A stretch of 64,000 nt of DNA, taken from JAITWN01 sp964581365 (GTDB lineage: Bacteria > Pseudomonadota > Gammaproteobacteria > SZUA-140). The stretch lies in contig CAZOOF010000004.1 in the NCBI GenBank assembly GCA_964581365.1, positions 31,863-95,862 of the forward strand. The letters are read 5' to 3'. The position numbers and the translations under genes were made by a program. Under the pieces are notes generated by a model. It did not search any database and was not told the DNA's origin. It saw only the letters and a list, made by a program, of their open reading frames with translations. Every line of letters begins with the position of its first letter. The stretch's first letter is position 1. Shown piece by piece: positions 43,405-53,371 of this stretch.

Positions 43405-45171
43405 ATGAAGAAGCTGCTCAGCGAGCTCGTCACTCACGCCCTGCTGCAACTGCAGGGTGAAGGCACCTTGGCGAAGGATGTCCCGTTCGATGTTCATATC
43501 GAGCGTACCCGGGACCGCCGCCATGGCGACCTTGCCTGCAATGTGGCGCTTGCGCTGGGGAAGCGCACCGGCAGCGCGCCGCGCCGGCTCGCCGAAGCCA
43601 TTGTCGCCGCTTTGCCGGAACACGAGGATGTCGTTCGCGTCGACATCGCCGGGCCTGGTTTCATCAACTTCTCGATGGCGCCATCGGCGTTTCAGCGGGT
43701 GATCCCCTCGATCCTGGATGCTGGAAATCAGTTTGGTCGCAGCACGACGGGGCAGGGCAGGCGCGTCCAGGTTGAATTCGTCTCCGCCAATCCGACCGGC
43801 CCGCTGCACGTCGGCCACGGCCGCGGCGCCGCCTATGGCGCAACGGTCGCCGACCTCCTCGCTGCCGCCGGCTTCGACGTGCATCGCGAGTACTACATCA
43901 ACGATGCCGGCCGGCAGATGGACATCCTTGCCGCAAGCGTCTGGCTGCGCTACCTCGAGCTGTCCGGACAAGCGGTCCGCTTTCCGGATAACGGTTATCG
44001 CGGCGACTACGTGCACGACATCGCACGCGAACTCAGGGAGCGCCATGGCGATACTCTGCTCGCAGCCAAAGATGACGTCATGGCCGATCTGCCCCCCGAC
44101 GAAAGCCAGGGCGAAGGCGGAGACCGTGAAGCCCATATCGATGCGCTGGTCACCCGCGCCCGACAGCTGCTTGGAGAGGAGCGCTATCGCCTGGTCTTCG
44201 ATGCCGGCCTGAATGCCATCCTGGCCGACATACGGGACGATCTCAGCGAGTTCGGCGTCAACTACGATGAATGGTTCTCCGAACGCAGCCTGCTCGAATC
44301 GGGCGCCGTCAAACGGGTGATCGAACGCCTGCGCGAGGCCGGTCATCTCTATCAGGCGGACGGCGCATGGTGGTTCCGCAGCACCGATTTCGGCGATGAG
44401 AAAGATCGTGTGGTGGTGCGTGAGAACGGCCAGCTCACCTACTTCGCATCCGATATCGCCTATCACGCCAACAAATTCGAGCGCGGCTTCGATCGCGTCA
44501 TCGACATCTGGGGCGCCGATCATCACGGCTATGTGCCGCGGGTAAAGGCGGCACTATCAGCCCTCGGTCTCGAGCCGACGCAACTCGACGTATTGCTGGT
44601 GCAGTTCGCCATCCTTTATCGCGGCGGCGAGAAGGTACAGATGTCGACTCGCAGCGGGCAGTTCGTGACGCTGCGCGAGCTGCGCAAGGAAGTTGGCAAT
44701 GACGCCGCGCGCTTCTTCTATGTGCTGCGCAAGTGCGAGCAGCACATGGACTTCGATCTCGATCTGGCCAAATCGCAATCGACCGATAATCCGGTCTACT
44801 ATCTGCAATACGCGCATGCCCGCGTGTGCAGCGTGCTGCGACAGCTGCAGGACAAGGGACTGGAATGGGATCGCGACCGCGGGCTCGCCGCCCTGAACCT
44901 GCTGACCGAGGCGCACGAGACTCAGCTGATCACCCGGCTCGGCATGTACCCCGAAGCGCTCGAAGCGGCCGCGCTCGCCTGCGAACCGCATCAGCTCGCA
45001 TACTTCCTGCGCGAGTTGGCCACCGACTTCCATGCCTACTACAACGCGCATCAGTTCCTGGTCGACGATGCCGCACTGCGCGACGCCCGCCTGGCCCTCA
45101 TCCTTGCCACCCGGCAGGTGCTCGCCAACGGTATGGGGCTGCTCGGGGTCTCAGCCCCGGATGTGATGTAG
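43405..45171 (+). CDS. argS: Arginyl-tRNA synthetase
   Basis: The 588-residue class I synthetase charges tRNA-Arg. The HIGH motif is seen as [13 protein letters not shown] and the KMSKS region as [13 protein letters not shown], the usual relaxed form in ArgRS. The N-terminal Add1 domain covers about residues 1-115 and the anticodon-binding helical domain ([12 protein letters not shown] onward, about 460-588) is complete. The SPOR-domain gene follows by one base, a common arrangement. Confidence 0.95.
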   Translation: MKKLLSELVTHALLQLQGEGTLAKDVPFDVHIERTRDRRHGDLACNVALALGKRTGSAPRRLAEAIVAALPEHEDVVRVDIAGPGFINFSMAPSAFQRVIPSILDAGNQFGRSTTGQGRRVQVEFVSANPTGPLHVGHGRGAAYGATVADLLAAAGFDVHREYYINDAGRQMDILAASVWLRYLELSGQAVRFPDNGYRGDYVHDIARELRERHGDTLLAAKDDVMADLPPDESQGEGGDREAHIDALVTRARQLLGEERYRLVFDAGLNAILADIRDDLSEFGVNYDEWFSERSLLESGAVKRVIERLREAGHLYQADGAWWFRSTDFGDEKDRVVVRENGQLTYFASDIAYHANKFERGFDRVIDIWGADHHGYVPRVKAALSALGLEPTQLDVLLVQFAILYRGGEKVQMSTRSGQFVTLRELRKEVGNDAARFFYVLRKCEQHMDFDLDLAKSQSTDNPVYYLQYAHARVCSVLRQLQDKGLEWDRDRGLAALNLLTEAHETQLITRLGMYPEALEAAALACEPHQLAYFLRELATDFHAYYNAHQFLVDDAALRDARLALILATRQVLANGMGLLGVSAPDVM

Positions 45172-45172
45172 G

Positions 45173-45772
45173 ATGGCGACAAGCAGACGGCGGCGCGCCC
45201 GCCGTACCACGCGCTCCACGGCACGTCGACGCCCCGTTCCGGGATGGGTCTGGCTTTCCGGCGGCCTGCTGATTGGCGCCGCCGGCGGCTATCTCGTCTG
45301 GCTACTGCAAACGCCGGTAACGGACCGCCCTCCCGCCGAGCCGGCAGCACAGCTTCAACCCGCTCCACCACCACCGGAGAAGCCTCCTGCCGCAGCAAAG
45401 GCCGGGGCGGCGCCGCCTCCCGCCGACGAACGCAGTCGCTTCGAATTTTACACGCTGCTACCGGAAATGGAGATCGAGGTCAGCGACGCTCATGTGAAGG
45501 AAGCCCTGAAGACGCCGGCCCGGAAGAGCGAAAGCGGCCCCTACATCCTTCAGGTCGGGTCCTTCCGGCGTCTCGAGGAGGCCGACAACCTCAAGGCGCG
45601 CATCGCCCTGCTCGGCATCGAAGCACAGATCCAGACTGTCGTCATCCGGGACCAGGATGTCTGGTATCGGGTGCGCGTTGGCCCCTATGAGAGCGTGCGC
45701 GATCTGGCCAAGGCCCGCACCAGGCTGCAGCGCAACGACATCGAAGCCATGGTGCTGCGACTCGGCACCTGA
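45173..45772 (+). CDS. SPOR-domain inner-membrane protein (FtsN/DedD-like)
   Basis: The 199-residue protein has a basic cytoplasmic start (residues 1-20), one transmembrane segment (about 24-44, WVWLSGGLLIGAAGGYLVWLL), a Pro/Ala-rich linker (about 50-90) and a C-terminal SPOR domain (about 120-195, YILQVGSFRRLEEADNLKAR and WYRVRVGPYESVRDLAKAR). SPOR domains bind denuded glycan at division sites. The layout and the place after argS are those of FtsN-like proteins in this class, but identity with FtsN is not certain. Confidence 0.85.
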   Translation: MATSRRRRARRTTRSTARRRPVPGWVWLSGGLLIGAAGGYLVWLLQTPVTDRPPAEPAAQLQPAPPPPEKPPAAAKAGAAPPPADERSRFEFYTLLPEMEIEVSDAHVKEALKTPARKSESGPYILQVGSFRRLEEADNLKARIALLGIEAQIQTVVIRDQDVWYRVRVGPYESVRDLAKARTRLQRNDIEAMVLRLGT

Positions 45773-45790
45773 TCCGCGACCCGGCGCCGC

Positions 45791-47683
45791 TCAGTCTTCG
45801 AGGTAGGTATAGCCGCTGATACCACCGATCAGCGTCTCATGGCACATGGCGCGCTGCCGGTGATCGAGATCGCCGGCAGCGACGGCCGCGCGCAGCCGTT
45901 CGAGCAGCTGCTGCGGGTCGAATCCGACATAGCGCAGGACCGAGTCGACGGTATCACCGCTCTGCAACTGGGTGAGGCGGTAACCGCCGTTCCCGTCCAG
46001 CTTCACATTCACCGAATGGGTATCGCCGAACAGGTTGTGCATATCGCCGAGGATCTCCTGGTAGGCTCCGATCATGAACACGCCGATCAGATAGTCCTCG
46101 CCCTGCACCGGAAGACGCAGCGGAAGCGTCGCCTCCACCCCTTCGCGATCCACATACTGATCGATGCGCCCATCGGAGTCACAGGTGATGTCGAGAATGA
46201 CGGCGCGGGAATCGGGGGCGCGCTCCAGCCCTGACAGGGGCATGATCGGAAAAATCTGGTCTATCGCCCATACGTCCGGCATCGACTGAAACAGCGAGAA
46301 GTTGCAGAAGATCTTGTCGGCCAGCTTCTCATTCAGTTCGTCGAGAATATCGCGGTGCGAGCGCGTGGTGGCCTGCAGCAGGGGGCGAACCCGATGACAG
46401 GTCGAGAAATACAGCTCCTCCGCCTTCGCCCGCTGTGCCAGCGTCAGGAGACCATGGGTGTACATGTCCTGGGCTACGGCGTTCCAGTGCATCGCGTCAT
46501 GGTAGATCTCCACCGCGGAACGCTCGGAACAATCACGCCAGCAGCCGTACAGATGATGAAGAACCTGAGGATCCTCATCGGCCGGAGGTGCCGCCACATC
46601 GCGCGGCGCGCGCTCGATATCGATCACATTGGTGATGAGGATGGCGTGATGCGCGGTCATGCCTCGACCCGATTCAGTGATAATGTCCGGATGCGGCAGC
46701 TCATGCTCGGCGCAGGTCTCGGCGAGAGTATCGACGATACTCTGCGCGTAGCCCTGGACACTGTAGTTCATGGAACATGCGCTGCGCGAACGGGTTCCTT
46801 CATAGTCGACACCCAGACCGCCGCCGACATCCATGCAGTCGATGGGCGCGCCTGCCGAACGCAGCTCCGCATAGTATCGCGCCGCTTCGCGCATGCCGCG
46901 CTGAATATCCAGGATATTGGCGACCTGTGATCCGAGGTGGAAATGCAGCATGCGCAGGCTGCCAAGCATGTCCGCGCTGCGAAGCTTCTCGATCGTGCGC
47001 AGGATGTCGGGCGCCGACAGCCCGAATTTCGCCTTTTCGCCTCCGGTATTCTGCCACTTGCCCTTGCCGATCGAAGCCAGACGCACCCGAACGCCGAGCA
47101 GAGGCGCAATACCGAGCGCGCGCGATTCCTCGATTACCAGATCGAGCTCCGAAAGCTTTTCAACTACGATGAAGACACGATTTCCGAGCAGGCGGCCGAT
47201 GAGGGCGATGCGGATGTACTCGCGGTCCTTGTAGCCGTTGCAGACGATGACGCGGTCATTGGTATCCGATACGCCAAGCACCGCCATCAGCTCCGGCTTG
47301 CTGCCGGCCTCCAGGCCGACGCGATCGCCGCCATGAGCGAGGATTTCTCCGACTACGCTGCGCTGCTGGTTGACCTTTATCGGATAAACGGGTGTATAGC
47401 TGCCGCGATACTGAGCCTTCTCCATGGCTGCGGCGAAAGAATCGCACAGCACATCGATGCGGCTATGCAGCACGTCGATGAAGCGCACCAGCACCGGCGT
47501 CGAAAGACCGTGGGCCCGGATCCGAGCGGCGAGCTCTTGCAGATCGATGGTACCGCCCGAGGGATCGGCCTTGGGACAGGCGATCAGATGACCTTTGTCA
47601 TCTATATCGAAGTACCCGTTGCTCCAATACGCCATGTTATAGGCGATCCGGGAGTTTCCCGGACCCCAGTCGTCACCTGCCAT
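45791..47683 (-). CDS. speA: Biosynthetic arginine decarboxylase
   Basis: The 630-residue PLP enzyme makes agmatine from arginine. The PLP Lys is in YTPVYPIKVNQQ, other conserved parts are GLEAGSKPELMAVL, FGLSAPDILRTIEKL, MLHFHLGSQ, DVGGGLGVDYEGT and ITESGRGMTAHHA. I use ATG 47683, which follows GGGGAGCG; the frame extends to 47707 without a better site. It converges on the SPOR gene and is divergent from speE. Confidence 0.93.
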   Translation of the reverse strand: MAGDDWGPGNSRIAYNMAYWSNGYFDIDDKGHLIACPKADPSGGTIDLQELAARIRAHGLSTPVLVRFIDVLHSRIDVLCDSFAAAMEKAQYRGSYTPVYPIKVNQQRSVVGEILAHGGDRVGLEAGSKPELMAVLGVSDTNDRVIVCNGYKDREYIRIALIGRLLGNRVFIVVEKLSELDLVIEESRALGIAPLLGVRVRLASIGKGKWQNTGGEKAKFGLSAPDILRTIEKLRSADMLGSLRMLHFHLGSQVANILDIQRGMREAARYYAELRSAGAPIDCMDVGGGLGVDYEGTRSRSACSMNYSVQGYAQSIVDTLAETCAEHELPHPDIITESGRGMTAHHAILITNVIDIERAPRDVAAPPADEDPQVLHHLYGCWRDCSERSAVEIYHDAMHWNAVAQDMYTHGLLTLAQRAKAEELYFSTCHRVRPLLQATTRSHRDILDELNEKLADKIFCNFSLFQSMPDVWAIDQIFPIMPLSGLERAPDSRAVILDITCDSDGRIDQYVDREGVEATLPLRLPVQGEDYLIGVFMIGAYQEILGDMHNLFGDTHSVNVKLDGNGGYRLTQLQSGDTVDSVLRYVGFDPQQLLERLRAAVAAGDLDHRQRAMCHETLIGGISGYTYLED

Positions 47684-47718
47684 GCAGCGCTCCCCTGCTC
47701 CGTACACCGGCGCTCGCC

Positions 47719-47747
47719 TGTTCAGGCCGCCGAACCACGCCTATAAT
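47719..47747 (+). promoter_or_regulatory. Promoter of speE
   Basis: A perfect -10 TATAAT (47742-47747) with a weak -35 (TGTTCA, 47719-47724) at 17 bases. The leader before the speE start codon is about 28 bases. Confidence 0.5.
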
Positions 47748-47782
47748 ATGGGCCCACAGTTCAATTTGAAACAGGAAGTTCG

Positions 47783-48646
47783 ATGACACTGCCGAGCGAC
47801 AAATGGTGGACGGAAATAGACCGAAAGGGCGGCATCGCCTTTTCGCTGGCGATCCGGCGCAAGCTGCACGAGGAGCAGACCCCGTTCCAGCGCATAGAGG
47901 TCTATGAAACCGAGACCTTTGGCAACCTGATGGTCATCGACGGTTGCGTCATGTTGAGCCAGCGCGACAACTTCCTCTATCACGAGATGATGTCGCACCC
48001 TGCCCTGTTCGCCCACCCGGATCCCCGGGACGTGCTGATCATCGGCGGCGGCGACTGCGGCACCCTCCGGGAAGTGCTGAAGCATGACACGGTTGTCCGC
48101 GCCGACCAGGTGGAGATCGACGAGCGGGTGACCCGTGTCGCCGAGCAGTTTTTCCCGGAGCTGTGCTCATCGAACTCGGATCCGCGGGCCCATCTCCACT
48201 TCGAGGACGGCATCAAGTGGGTGGAGAATGCAGACCCGGGCACCTACGACGTCATTATCGTGGACAGCACCGACCCGGTCGGCCCCGCTGAAGGCCTCTT
48301 CCGCCGGCCCTTCTACGAGAGCTGCCTGCGCGCATTGCGCGGCGGAGGCCTTCTGATCCAGCAGTCCGAATCGCCGCTGATTCATGCCGATCTGATCCGC
48401 GCGGTCCGCACGGAAATGCGCGCCGCGGGATTCGGCAGCCTGCTGACCCTGAACTTCCCGCAGTGCGTCTATCCTTCAGGCTGGTGGACGGCAACGCTGG
48501 CGGGCAAGGAAAACCCGCTCACCAACATCCGGGATACGGAAGTCGCGGACAGAAGTTTCCCCACGATGTATTACAACCTGGCGATCCACCAGGCCGCGAT
48601 GGCCCAGCCCGAGTTCTTCCGGCAGCAGATTTTCGATCAGGGCTGA
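47783..48646 (+). CDS. speE: Spermidine synthase (polyamine aminopropyltransferase)
   Basis: The 287-residue enzyme transfers an aminopropyl group from decarboxylated SAM to putrescine. LIIGGGDCGTLREVLKHD carries the SAM-binding Asp-Cys-Gly, followed by VDSTDPVGPAEGLF and QSESPLIHADLIR. The N-terminal beta domain (about 1-60) is complete. The start has ACAGGAAG upstream. The usual Gly-Gly-Asp-Gly motif reads GGDCG here, with Cys for the third Gly. Agmatinase or an agmatine pathway to putrescine is not in the window. Confidence 0.93.
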   Translation: MTLPSDKWWTEIDRKGGIAFSLAIRRKLHEEQTPFQRIEVYETETFGNLMVIDGCVMLSQRDNFLYHEMMSHPALFAHPDPRDVLIIGGGDCGTLREVLKHDTVVRADQVEIDERVTRVAEQFFPELCSSNSDPRAHLHFEDGIKWVENADPGTYDVIIVDSTDPVGPAEGLFRRPFYESCLRALRGGGLLIQQSESPLIHADLIRAVRTEMRAAGFGSLLTLNFPQCVYPSGWWTATLAGKENPLTNIRDTEVADRSFPTMYYNLAIHQAAMAQPEFFRQQIFDQG

Positions 48647-48673
48647 ACGCCGAAACTTATCCGCACAAAAGCA

Positions 48674-48700
48674 GCAGGGGACGTTCCATACGTCCCCTGC
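48674..48700. terminator. Bidirectional terminator between speE and the DUF4124 gene
   Basis: GCAGGGGACGT (48674-48684), loop TCCAT, ACGTCCCCTGC (48690-48700) is a perfect 11-bp stem. On the minus strand TGCTTTTG follows; on the plus strand the T run is weak. The genes on either side converge. Confidence 0.75.
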
Positions 48701-48706
48701 CTGTCT

Positions 48707-49126
48707 TCAGTCGCACCATTCAGATACATCATCGCGAGAGCGTTTGAGAACGGCAGCGCGTTCTTCATCAGTGAGGAACACGCGCTCACCGCGCTCATCC
48801 AGCCGATACATGCGGCCTATGTTTTCATTGTGCTCGAGCGTCCGACGGGCGATCTCGCAGTTCTTTTCCCTGAGCTCCCGGCGGGCAGCTGCATCCGGCT
48901 GCTGCGGAACAGCTTCCTGTACAGGCGTGGAAACGGAGGGCTGCGGCGGCGTGGTATCCGGCCGCGTCACCTGAACGTCGAGCCGTTCGGCCTGTGGCAG
49001 ATCCCCCGGCCGGTCGCTGAAATGTACATTGCCCTCAGGATCCGTCCACTTGTAGACGGTAGCCGCACCGGCCGCGAACGGGATGAGCAGTGCGAGCACC
49101 AGCAGCGAACCAGAATAGAGTTTCAT
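48707..49126 (-). CDS. DUF4124-domain exported protein
   Basis: The 139-residue protein has a signal peptide (residues 1-21, LLVLALLIPFAAGAA) and the DUF4124 motif VYKWTDPEGNVHFSDRP. A Pro/Gln-rich linker (about 55-80) precedes a charged helical tail with two cysteines (REKNCEIAR, EWCD). DUF4124 proteins are common small envelope proteins of gammaproteobacteria with unknown roles. Confidence 0.85.
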   Translation of the reverse strand: MKLYSGSLLVLALLIPFAAGAATVYKWTDPEGNVHFSDRPGDLPQAERLDVQVTRPDTTPPQPSVSTPVQEAVPQQPDAAARRELREKNCEIARRTLEHNENIGRMYRLDERGERVFLTDEERAAVLKRSRDDVSEWCD

Positions 49127-49256
49127 AGCGGGAATTCCGGATGCGGATAATCGCTTCCATATCGGCCCGCGCGCCCGCAGCCATTAGACACAAAACTGAA
49201 TCGCCTGCGCCTTTGTTACAATCATCACAAATTCATGCTGTTTTACGGAGGGGGAA

Positions 49257-49496
49257 ATGGCCGACAAGCCGATCGTTGCACAGAAACTGCCCTATATCGT
49301 GAACCTGACGCCCGGCACCTACTATTGGTGCGCGTGCGGCCGCTCGGCCAGCCAGCCATTCTGCGACGGTTCCCATCAGGGAACCGAAATCACACCGCAC
49401 GAATTCACGCTCGATCGCCCGCAGACGGTCATCCTCTGCGGTTGCAAGCGCAGTGCTGACAAACCCTTCTGCGATGGCGCACACGCATCGCTCTAG
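49257..49496 (+). CDS. CDGSH iron-sulfur protein with two clusters
   Basis: The 79-residue protein has two CDGSH motifs, CACGRSASQPFCDGSH and CGCKRSADKPFCDGAH, each with the three Cys and one His that bind a [2Fe-2S] cluster. This is the tandem class seen in bacteria and in Miner2-like proteins, not the single-motif mitoNEET type. The start has CGGAGGGGGAA upstream. A TACAAT (49217-49222) may be its -10. Confidence 0.9.
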   Translation: MADKPIVAQKLPYIVNLTPGTYYWCACGRSASQPFCDGSHQGTEITPHEFTLDRPQTVILCGCKRSADKPFCDGAHASL

Positions 49497-49552
49497 AGAG
49501 TGACGGCAGCACGTTCAGAGCGGCGGATGAACAGCCGCAGCCGATCCTGTCC

Positions 49553-49590
49553 AAAAAAAAACCGGGGTCCCGCCATTGGCAGGACCCCGG
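49553..49590 (-). terminator. Intrinsic terminator of amtB
   Basis: On the minus strand CCGGGGTCC (49590-49582) pairs with GGACCCCGG (49570-49562), with an inner GCC-ATT-GGC continuation, and is followed by nine T (49561-49553). It lies just past the amtB stop and also faces the end of the CDGSH gene. Confidence 0.85.
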
Positions 49591-49603
49591 CCTGATTGCG
49601 AAC

Positions 49604-50872
49604 CTACTTCTTCGCGTTCGCTGCGGTGAACTCCGGATAAGCTTCCAGACCGCACTCCACCAGATCGAGTCCGGAATATTCCTGCTCCTCGGAAACCCGC
49701 AGGCCGGAAATCATCCGGATGACGCCCCACACCACCAGGCTGGCGAGGAACACCCAGGTGAAGATGGCCAGGATGCCGGCGACCTGAGCCAGCAGGCTGG
49801 CTTCTTCGTTCGAGAGCACGACAGCGAGAACACCCCAGATGCCTACCGTTCCATGGACGGAGATGGCGCCGACCGGATCGTCGATACGCAGCTTGTCCAG
49901 GAAGACGATCGAGTAGACCACCAGCGTACCGCCAATGCCGCCGATGACCGCGGCCAGCAACGGAGACGGAGACAGCGGATCGGCCGTGATCGCCACCAGC
50001 CCTGCCAGCGCACCGTTCAGCACCATGGTCAGATCCGCCTTACCAAAGCTCAGCCGTGAAGTGATCATCGCCGCAACGACACCCGCAGCTGCCGCCAGAT
50101 TGGTGTTGACGAATACCAGGGCGACGTTGTTTGCAGAGGACACGTCTGAGACCTTGAGCTCGGAACCACCGTTGAAGCCGAACCATCCCAGCCACAGGAT
50201 GAAGGTACCGAGCGTGGCCAGCGGCAGATTTGCACCCGGGATGGGATTGATCTGCCCATTCGGTCCGTACTTGCCCTTGCGAGCACCAAGCAGCAGCACT
50301 CCCGCCAGGGCCGCGGTGGCTCCCGCCATGTGCACGATGCCGGAGCCTGCGTAGTCAGAGTAGCCGAGCTCGCTCAGGAAACCGCCGCCCCAGCTCCAGA
50401 AACCCTGAATGGGGTAGATGACCGACGTCATCACGATGGCGAACAGGAAGAACGCCCACAGTTTCATGCGTTCGGCGACCGCGCCGGAAACGATGGACAT
50501 GGCCGTCGCTACGAACACCACCTGAAAGAAGAAGTCGGCGAGATTGGAATAGTACGGCGCGTCCTCCCCCCCGGCAGTCACGGCCTCCACGGCGTTGTCT
50601 TCGCCGCCGATAAAGAAACCGATCCCCGGTATCAGCGAGTTCAGTCCATCGCTGTACATGATGTTGTAGCCGACGAACATGTACATCAGGCTGGCAATAC
50701 CGAACAGGCCGATGTTCTTGGTGAGAATGTCGACAGTGTTCTTGGACCTGACCAGCCCTGTCTCCAGCATGGCGAAACCTGCGGCCATCCACATCACGAA
50801 GGCGCCCGCGATCAGGAAATAAAATGTATCGAGCGCATAGCCCAGTTCTTTTGCAGCATTGAGTGCTTCCAC
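49604..50872 (-). CDS. amtB: Ammonium transporter AmtB
   Basis: The 422-residue protein has about eleven transmembrane segments and the ammonium transporter signature: GFAMLETGLVRSKNT, GIVHMAGATAALAG with the pore His, WFGFNGGSEL and GAISVHGTVGIWGVLA with the second pore His. It moves ammonium across the inner membrane and is blocked by GlnK when nitrogen is plentiful. The start is 26 bases after glnK; the usual N-terminal signal-like segment is short or absent. Confidence 0.94.
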   Translation of the reverse strand: MEALNAAKELGYALDTFYFLIAGAFVMWMAAGFAMLETGLVRSKNTVDILTKNIGLFGIASLMYMFVGYNIMYSDGLNSLIPGIGFFIGGEDNAVEAVTAGGEDAPYYSNLADFFFQVVFVATAMSIVSGAVAERMKLWAFFLFAIVMTSVIYPIQGFWSWGGGFLSELGYSDYAGSGIVHMAGATAALAGVLLLGARKGKYGPNGQINPIPGANLPLATLGTFILWLGWFGFNGGSELKVSDVSSANNVALVFVNTNLAAAAGVVAAMITSRLSFGKADLTMVLNGALAGLVAITADPLSPSPLLAAVIGGIGGTLVVYSIVFLDKLRIDDPVGAISVHGTVGIWGVLAVVLSNEEASLLAQVAGILAIFTWVFLASLVVWGVIRMISGLRVSEEQEYSGLDLVECGLEAYPEFTAANAKK

Positions 50873-50898
50873 AGTGGCCTCCCGACCGTAATGAATAA

Positions 50899-51414
<516 letters not shown>

Positions 51415-51436
51415 TCAAACCGACGAGCACCGTTAG

Positions 51437-51453
51437 TGCACGATCACGGTGCA
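51437..51453. promoter_or_regulatory. NtrC-binding site (enhancer)
   Basis: TGCAC-GATCACG-GTGCA fits the NtrC palindrome TGCAC-N7-GTGCA. Its centre is about 142 bases upstream of the sigma-54 start. A weaker half-site TGCACC (51393-51398) is centred near -99. Such pairs drive nitrogen-limited transcription of glnK. Confidence 0.6.
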
Positions 51454-51483
51454 AAACCGCACACACAGCGAGAGGAGCCGCCC

Positions 51484-51756
51484 ATGGTCGATGCAAAGGT
51501 AATTGAAGATCTCAGCAGGAAACTGGCGGGGTTGATACCCGAGGGAGCCCGCGAACTCGGGGAAGACGTGGAGAAGAACGTTCGCGCTGCTCTTACCGGC
51601 GCTTTCTCCCGCCTCGATCTCGTCACGCGCGAGGAACTGGAAGTACAGAAGAGCGTACTGGCACGCACACGGGAAAAACTGACTGCGCTCGAGCTGCGCG
51701 TCGCTGAACTCGAAGCGGCTGTACGCTCGGCACAGGACGAAACCGGCACCGCCTGA
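51484..51756 (+). CDS. ubiK: UbiK, ubiquinone biosynthesis accessory factor
   Basis: The 90-residue protein is of the BMFP/YqiC type: VIEDLSRKLAGLIPEGARELGEDVEKN and a C-terminal coiled coil VLARTREKLTALELRVAELE. UbiK binds UbiJ in the soluble Ubi complex. The start has GAGAGGAG upstream; longer frames run into the glnK control region. The position beside comM is usual. Confidence 0.92.
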   Translation: MVDAKVIEDLSRKLAGLIPEGARELGEDVEKNVRAALTGAFSRLDLVTREELEVQKSVLARTREKLTALELRVAELEAAVRSAQDETGTA

Positions 51757-51825
51757 AGTCAGCGGCGCTGGCGGGGCGGGCGGCGAGAGCCGTCCGGAGT
51801 GGCGGATCATTCAGGGAAGAATGCC

Positions 51826-53334
51826 GTGTCGCTCGCTATCGTCTACAGCCGTGCACAGACGGGCATGGATGCGCCCCTGGTCACGGTGGAAGTGCATCTC
51901 TCCAACGGCCTGCCCAGCCTCGCCATCGTCGGCCTGCCCGAAACGGCGGTAAAGGAAAGCCGTGAGCGGGTGCGCGCCGCGCTGATCAACAGCGGATTCG
52001 ATTTCCCGGCCCGCCGCATCACGGTCAATCTCGCTCCCGCGGATCTGCCCAAGGAAGGCGGCCGCTACGATCTCGCCATTGCGCTCGGCATTCTCGGCGC
52101 GTCGGGGCAGCTCGACGTCCGAGCCCTCGATGACCATGAATTCCTCGGTGAACTGGCGCTGACCGGCGCGCTCCGCCCGGTGCCGGGCGTGCTCCCTGCC
52201 GTGCTGCAGACCCGAACGGCAAAGCGCTGCCTGATAACCTCGACAGCGGGCGCGGTGACAGCCGCCGTCATTGCCGGAGCGCCGGTGCGTGGCGCCGAAC
52301 ATCTCCTCCAGGTATGCGCCCACCTGACCGGGGCCGCGGCACTGACGCAGACCGGCCCGGAAGCCTCCATCGTGCGCTCCCTTGATGTCCCCGACATGGC
52401 CGATATCCGGGGACAGAATCAGGTGCGGCGGGCGCTGGAAGTGGCAGCTGCCGGCGGCCATGGTGTGCTGATGATAGGGCCGCCCGGCACCGGCAAGAGC
52501 AGTCTTGCCGCCCGGTTTCCCGGCATTCTGCCGCCGATGACCGAGCAGGAGGCGATCGAGAGCGCAGCGCTTGCCTCGCTTGCGCCCGGCGGCTTCAGTC
52601 CCTGCGACTGGCGTCGACGCCCCTTCCGCTCACCCCATCACTCCGCAACACCCGCGGCGCTCGCTGGCGGCGGCAGCATCCCCTGCCCGGGGGAAATATC
52701 GCTGGCGCACAACGGTGTTCTTTTTCTGGACGAGTTGCCGGAATTCGACCGGCGGGCTCTCGAAGTACTGCGTCAGCCGCTGGAATCGGGCACGATCACC
52801 GTCTCGCGGGCGCGACTGCACGTCGACTACCCCGCCCGCTTCCAATTGATTGCGGCAATGAATCCGTGCCCATGCGGCTATCTCGGACAGAAAGACGGTC
52901 GCTGCCGCTGCAGCTCCGAGCGTGTCGACCGCTACCGCTCACGGCTGTCCGGCCCGTTGCTCGATCGTATCGATCTGCATATCGAAGTGCCGCCGATACC
53001 CTACGCGCTGCTCCATGGCAAAGAGGCGCCGCCCGGAGAAACCAGCGCCGCCATGCGCGAGCGTGTCACCGCGGCGCGCGCGCGCCAGCTGACACGCGAT
53101 GGCAAGCCCTCTCATGCACTCTCCCCTGGCGAGCTCGGCAGAAGCTGCCCGATGACGGACGCTGCGGCAGCGCTGCTCGAACGCGCTGCGCGCCATCTCC
53201 ATCTCTCCGCGCGCGCGGTTCACCGGGTCATCAAGGTTGCGCGGACCATCGCGGACCTGGGACACAGCAACGACATTGCTCCCGCGCATATTGCCGAAGC
53301 GATCAGTTACCGCAGCCTCGATCGCATGACGTGA
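51826..53334 (+). CDS. comM: YifB/ComM-like magnesium chelatase-related AAA+ protein
   Basis: The 502-residue protein has an N-terminal LonC-like domain (about 1-180, VEVHLSNGLPSLAIVGLPE), a AAA+ core with Walker A MIGPPGTGKSSLAARFPG, Walker B GVLFLDELPEF, NPCPCGYLGQKDGRCRCS with a Cys cluster, and a C-terminal helical domain. ComM is a hexameric helicase that extends branch migration during natural transformation. I use GTG 51826, preceded by AGGGAAGA, because the family starts MSLA-x-V-Y-SRA; GTG 51799 adds nine residues. Confidence 0.9.
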   Translation: MSLAIVYSRAQTGMDAPLVTVEVHLSNGLPSLAIVGLPETAVKESRERVRAALINSGFDFPARRITVNLAPADLPKEGGRYDLAIALGILGASGQLDVRALDDHEFLGELALTGALRPVPGVLPAVLQTRTAKRCLITSTAGAVTAAVIAGAPVRGAEHLLQVCAHLTGAAALTQTGPEASIVRSLDVPDMADIRGQNQVRRALEVAAAGGHGVLMIGPPGTGKSSLAARFPGILPPMTEQEAIESAALASLAPGGFSPCDWRRRPFRSPHHSATPAALAGGGSIPCPGEISLAHNGVLFLDELPEFDRRALEVLRQPLESGTITVSRARLHVDYPARFQLIAAMNPCPCGYLGQKDGRCRCSSERVDRYRSRLSGPLLDRIDLHIEVPPIPYALLHGKEAPPGETSAAMRERVTAARARQLTRDGKPSHALSPGELGRSCPMTDAAAALLERAARHLHLSARAVHRVIKVARTIADLGHSNDIAPAHIAEAISYRSLDRMT

Positions 53335-53371
53335 AAGGGACAAGCCGCTTGCGGTTCTCGACGAAGACCGA

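Noticed and set aside
41005..44526. Long minus-strand frames opposite priA and argS
   Set aside because: Both are shadows of strongly conserved plus-strand genes.
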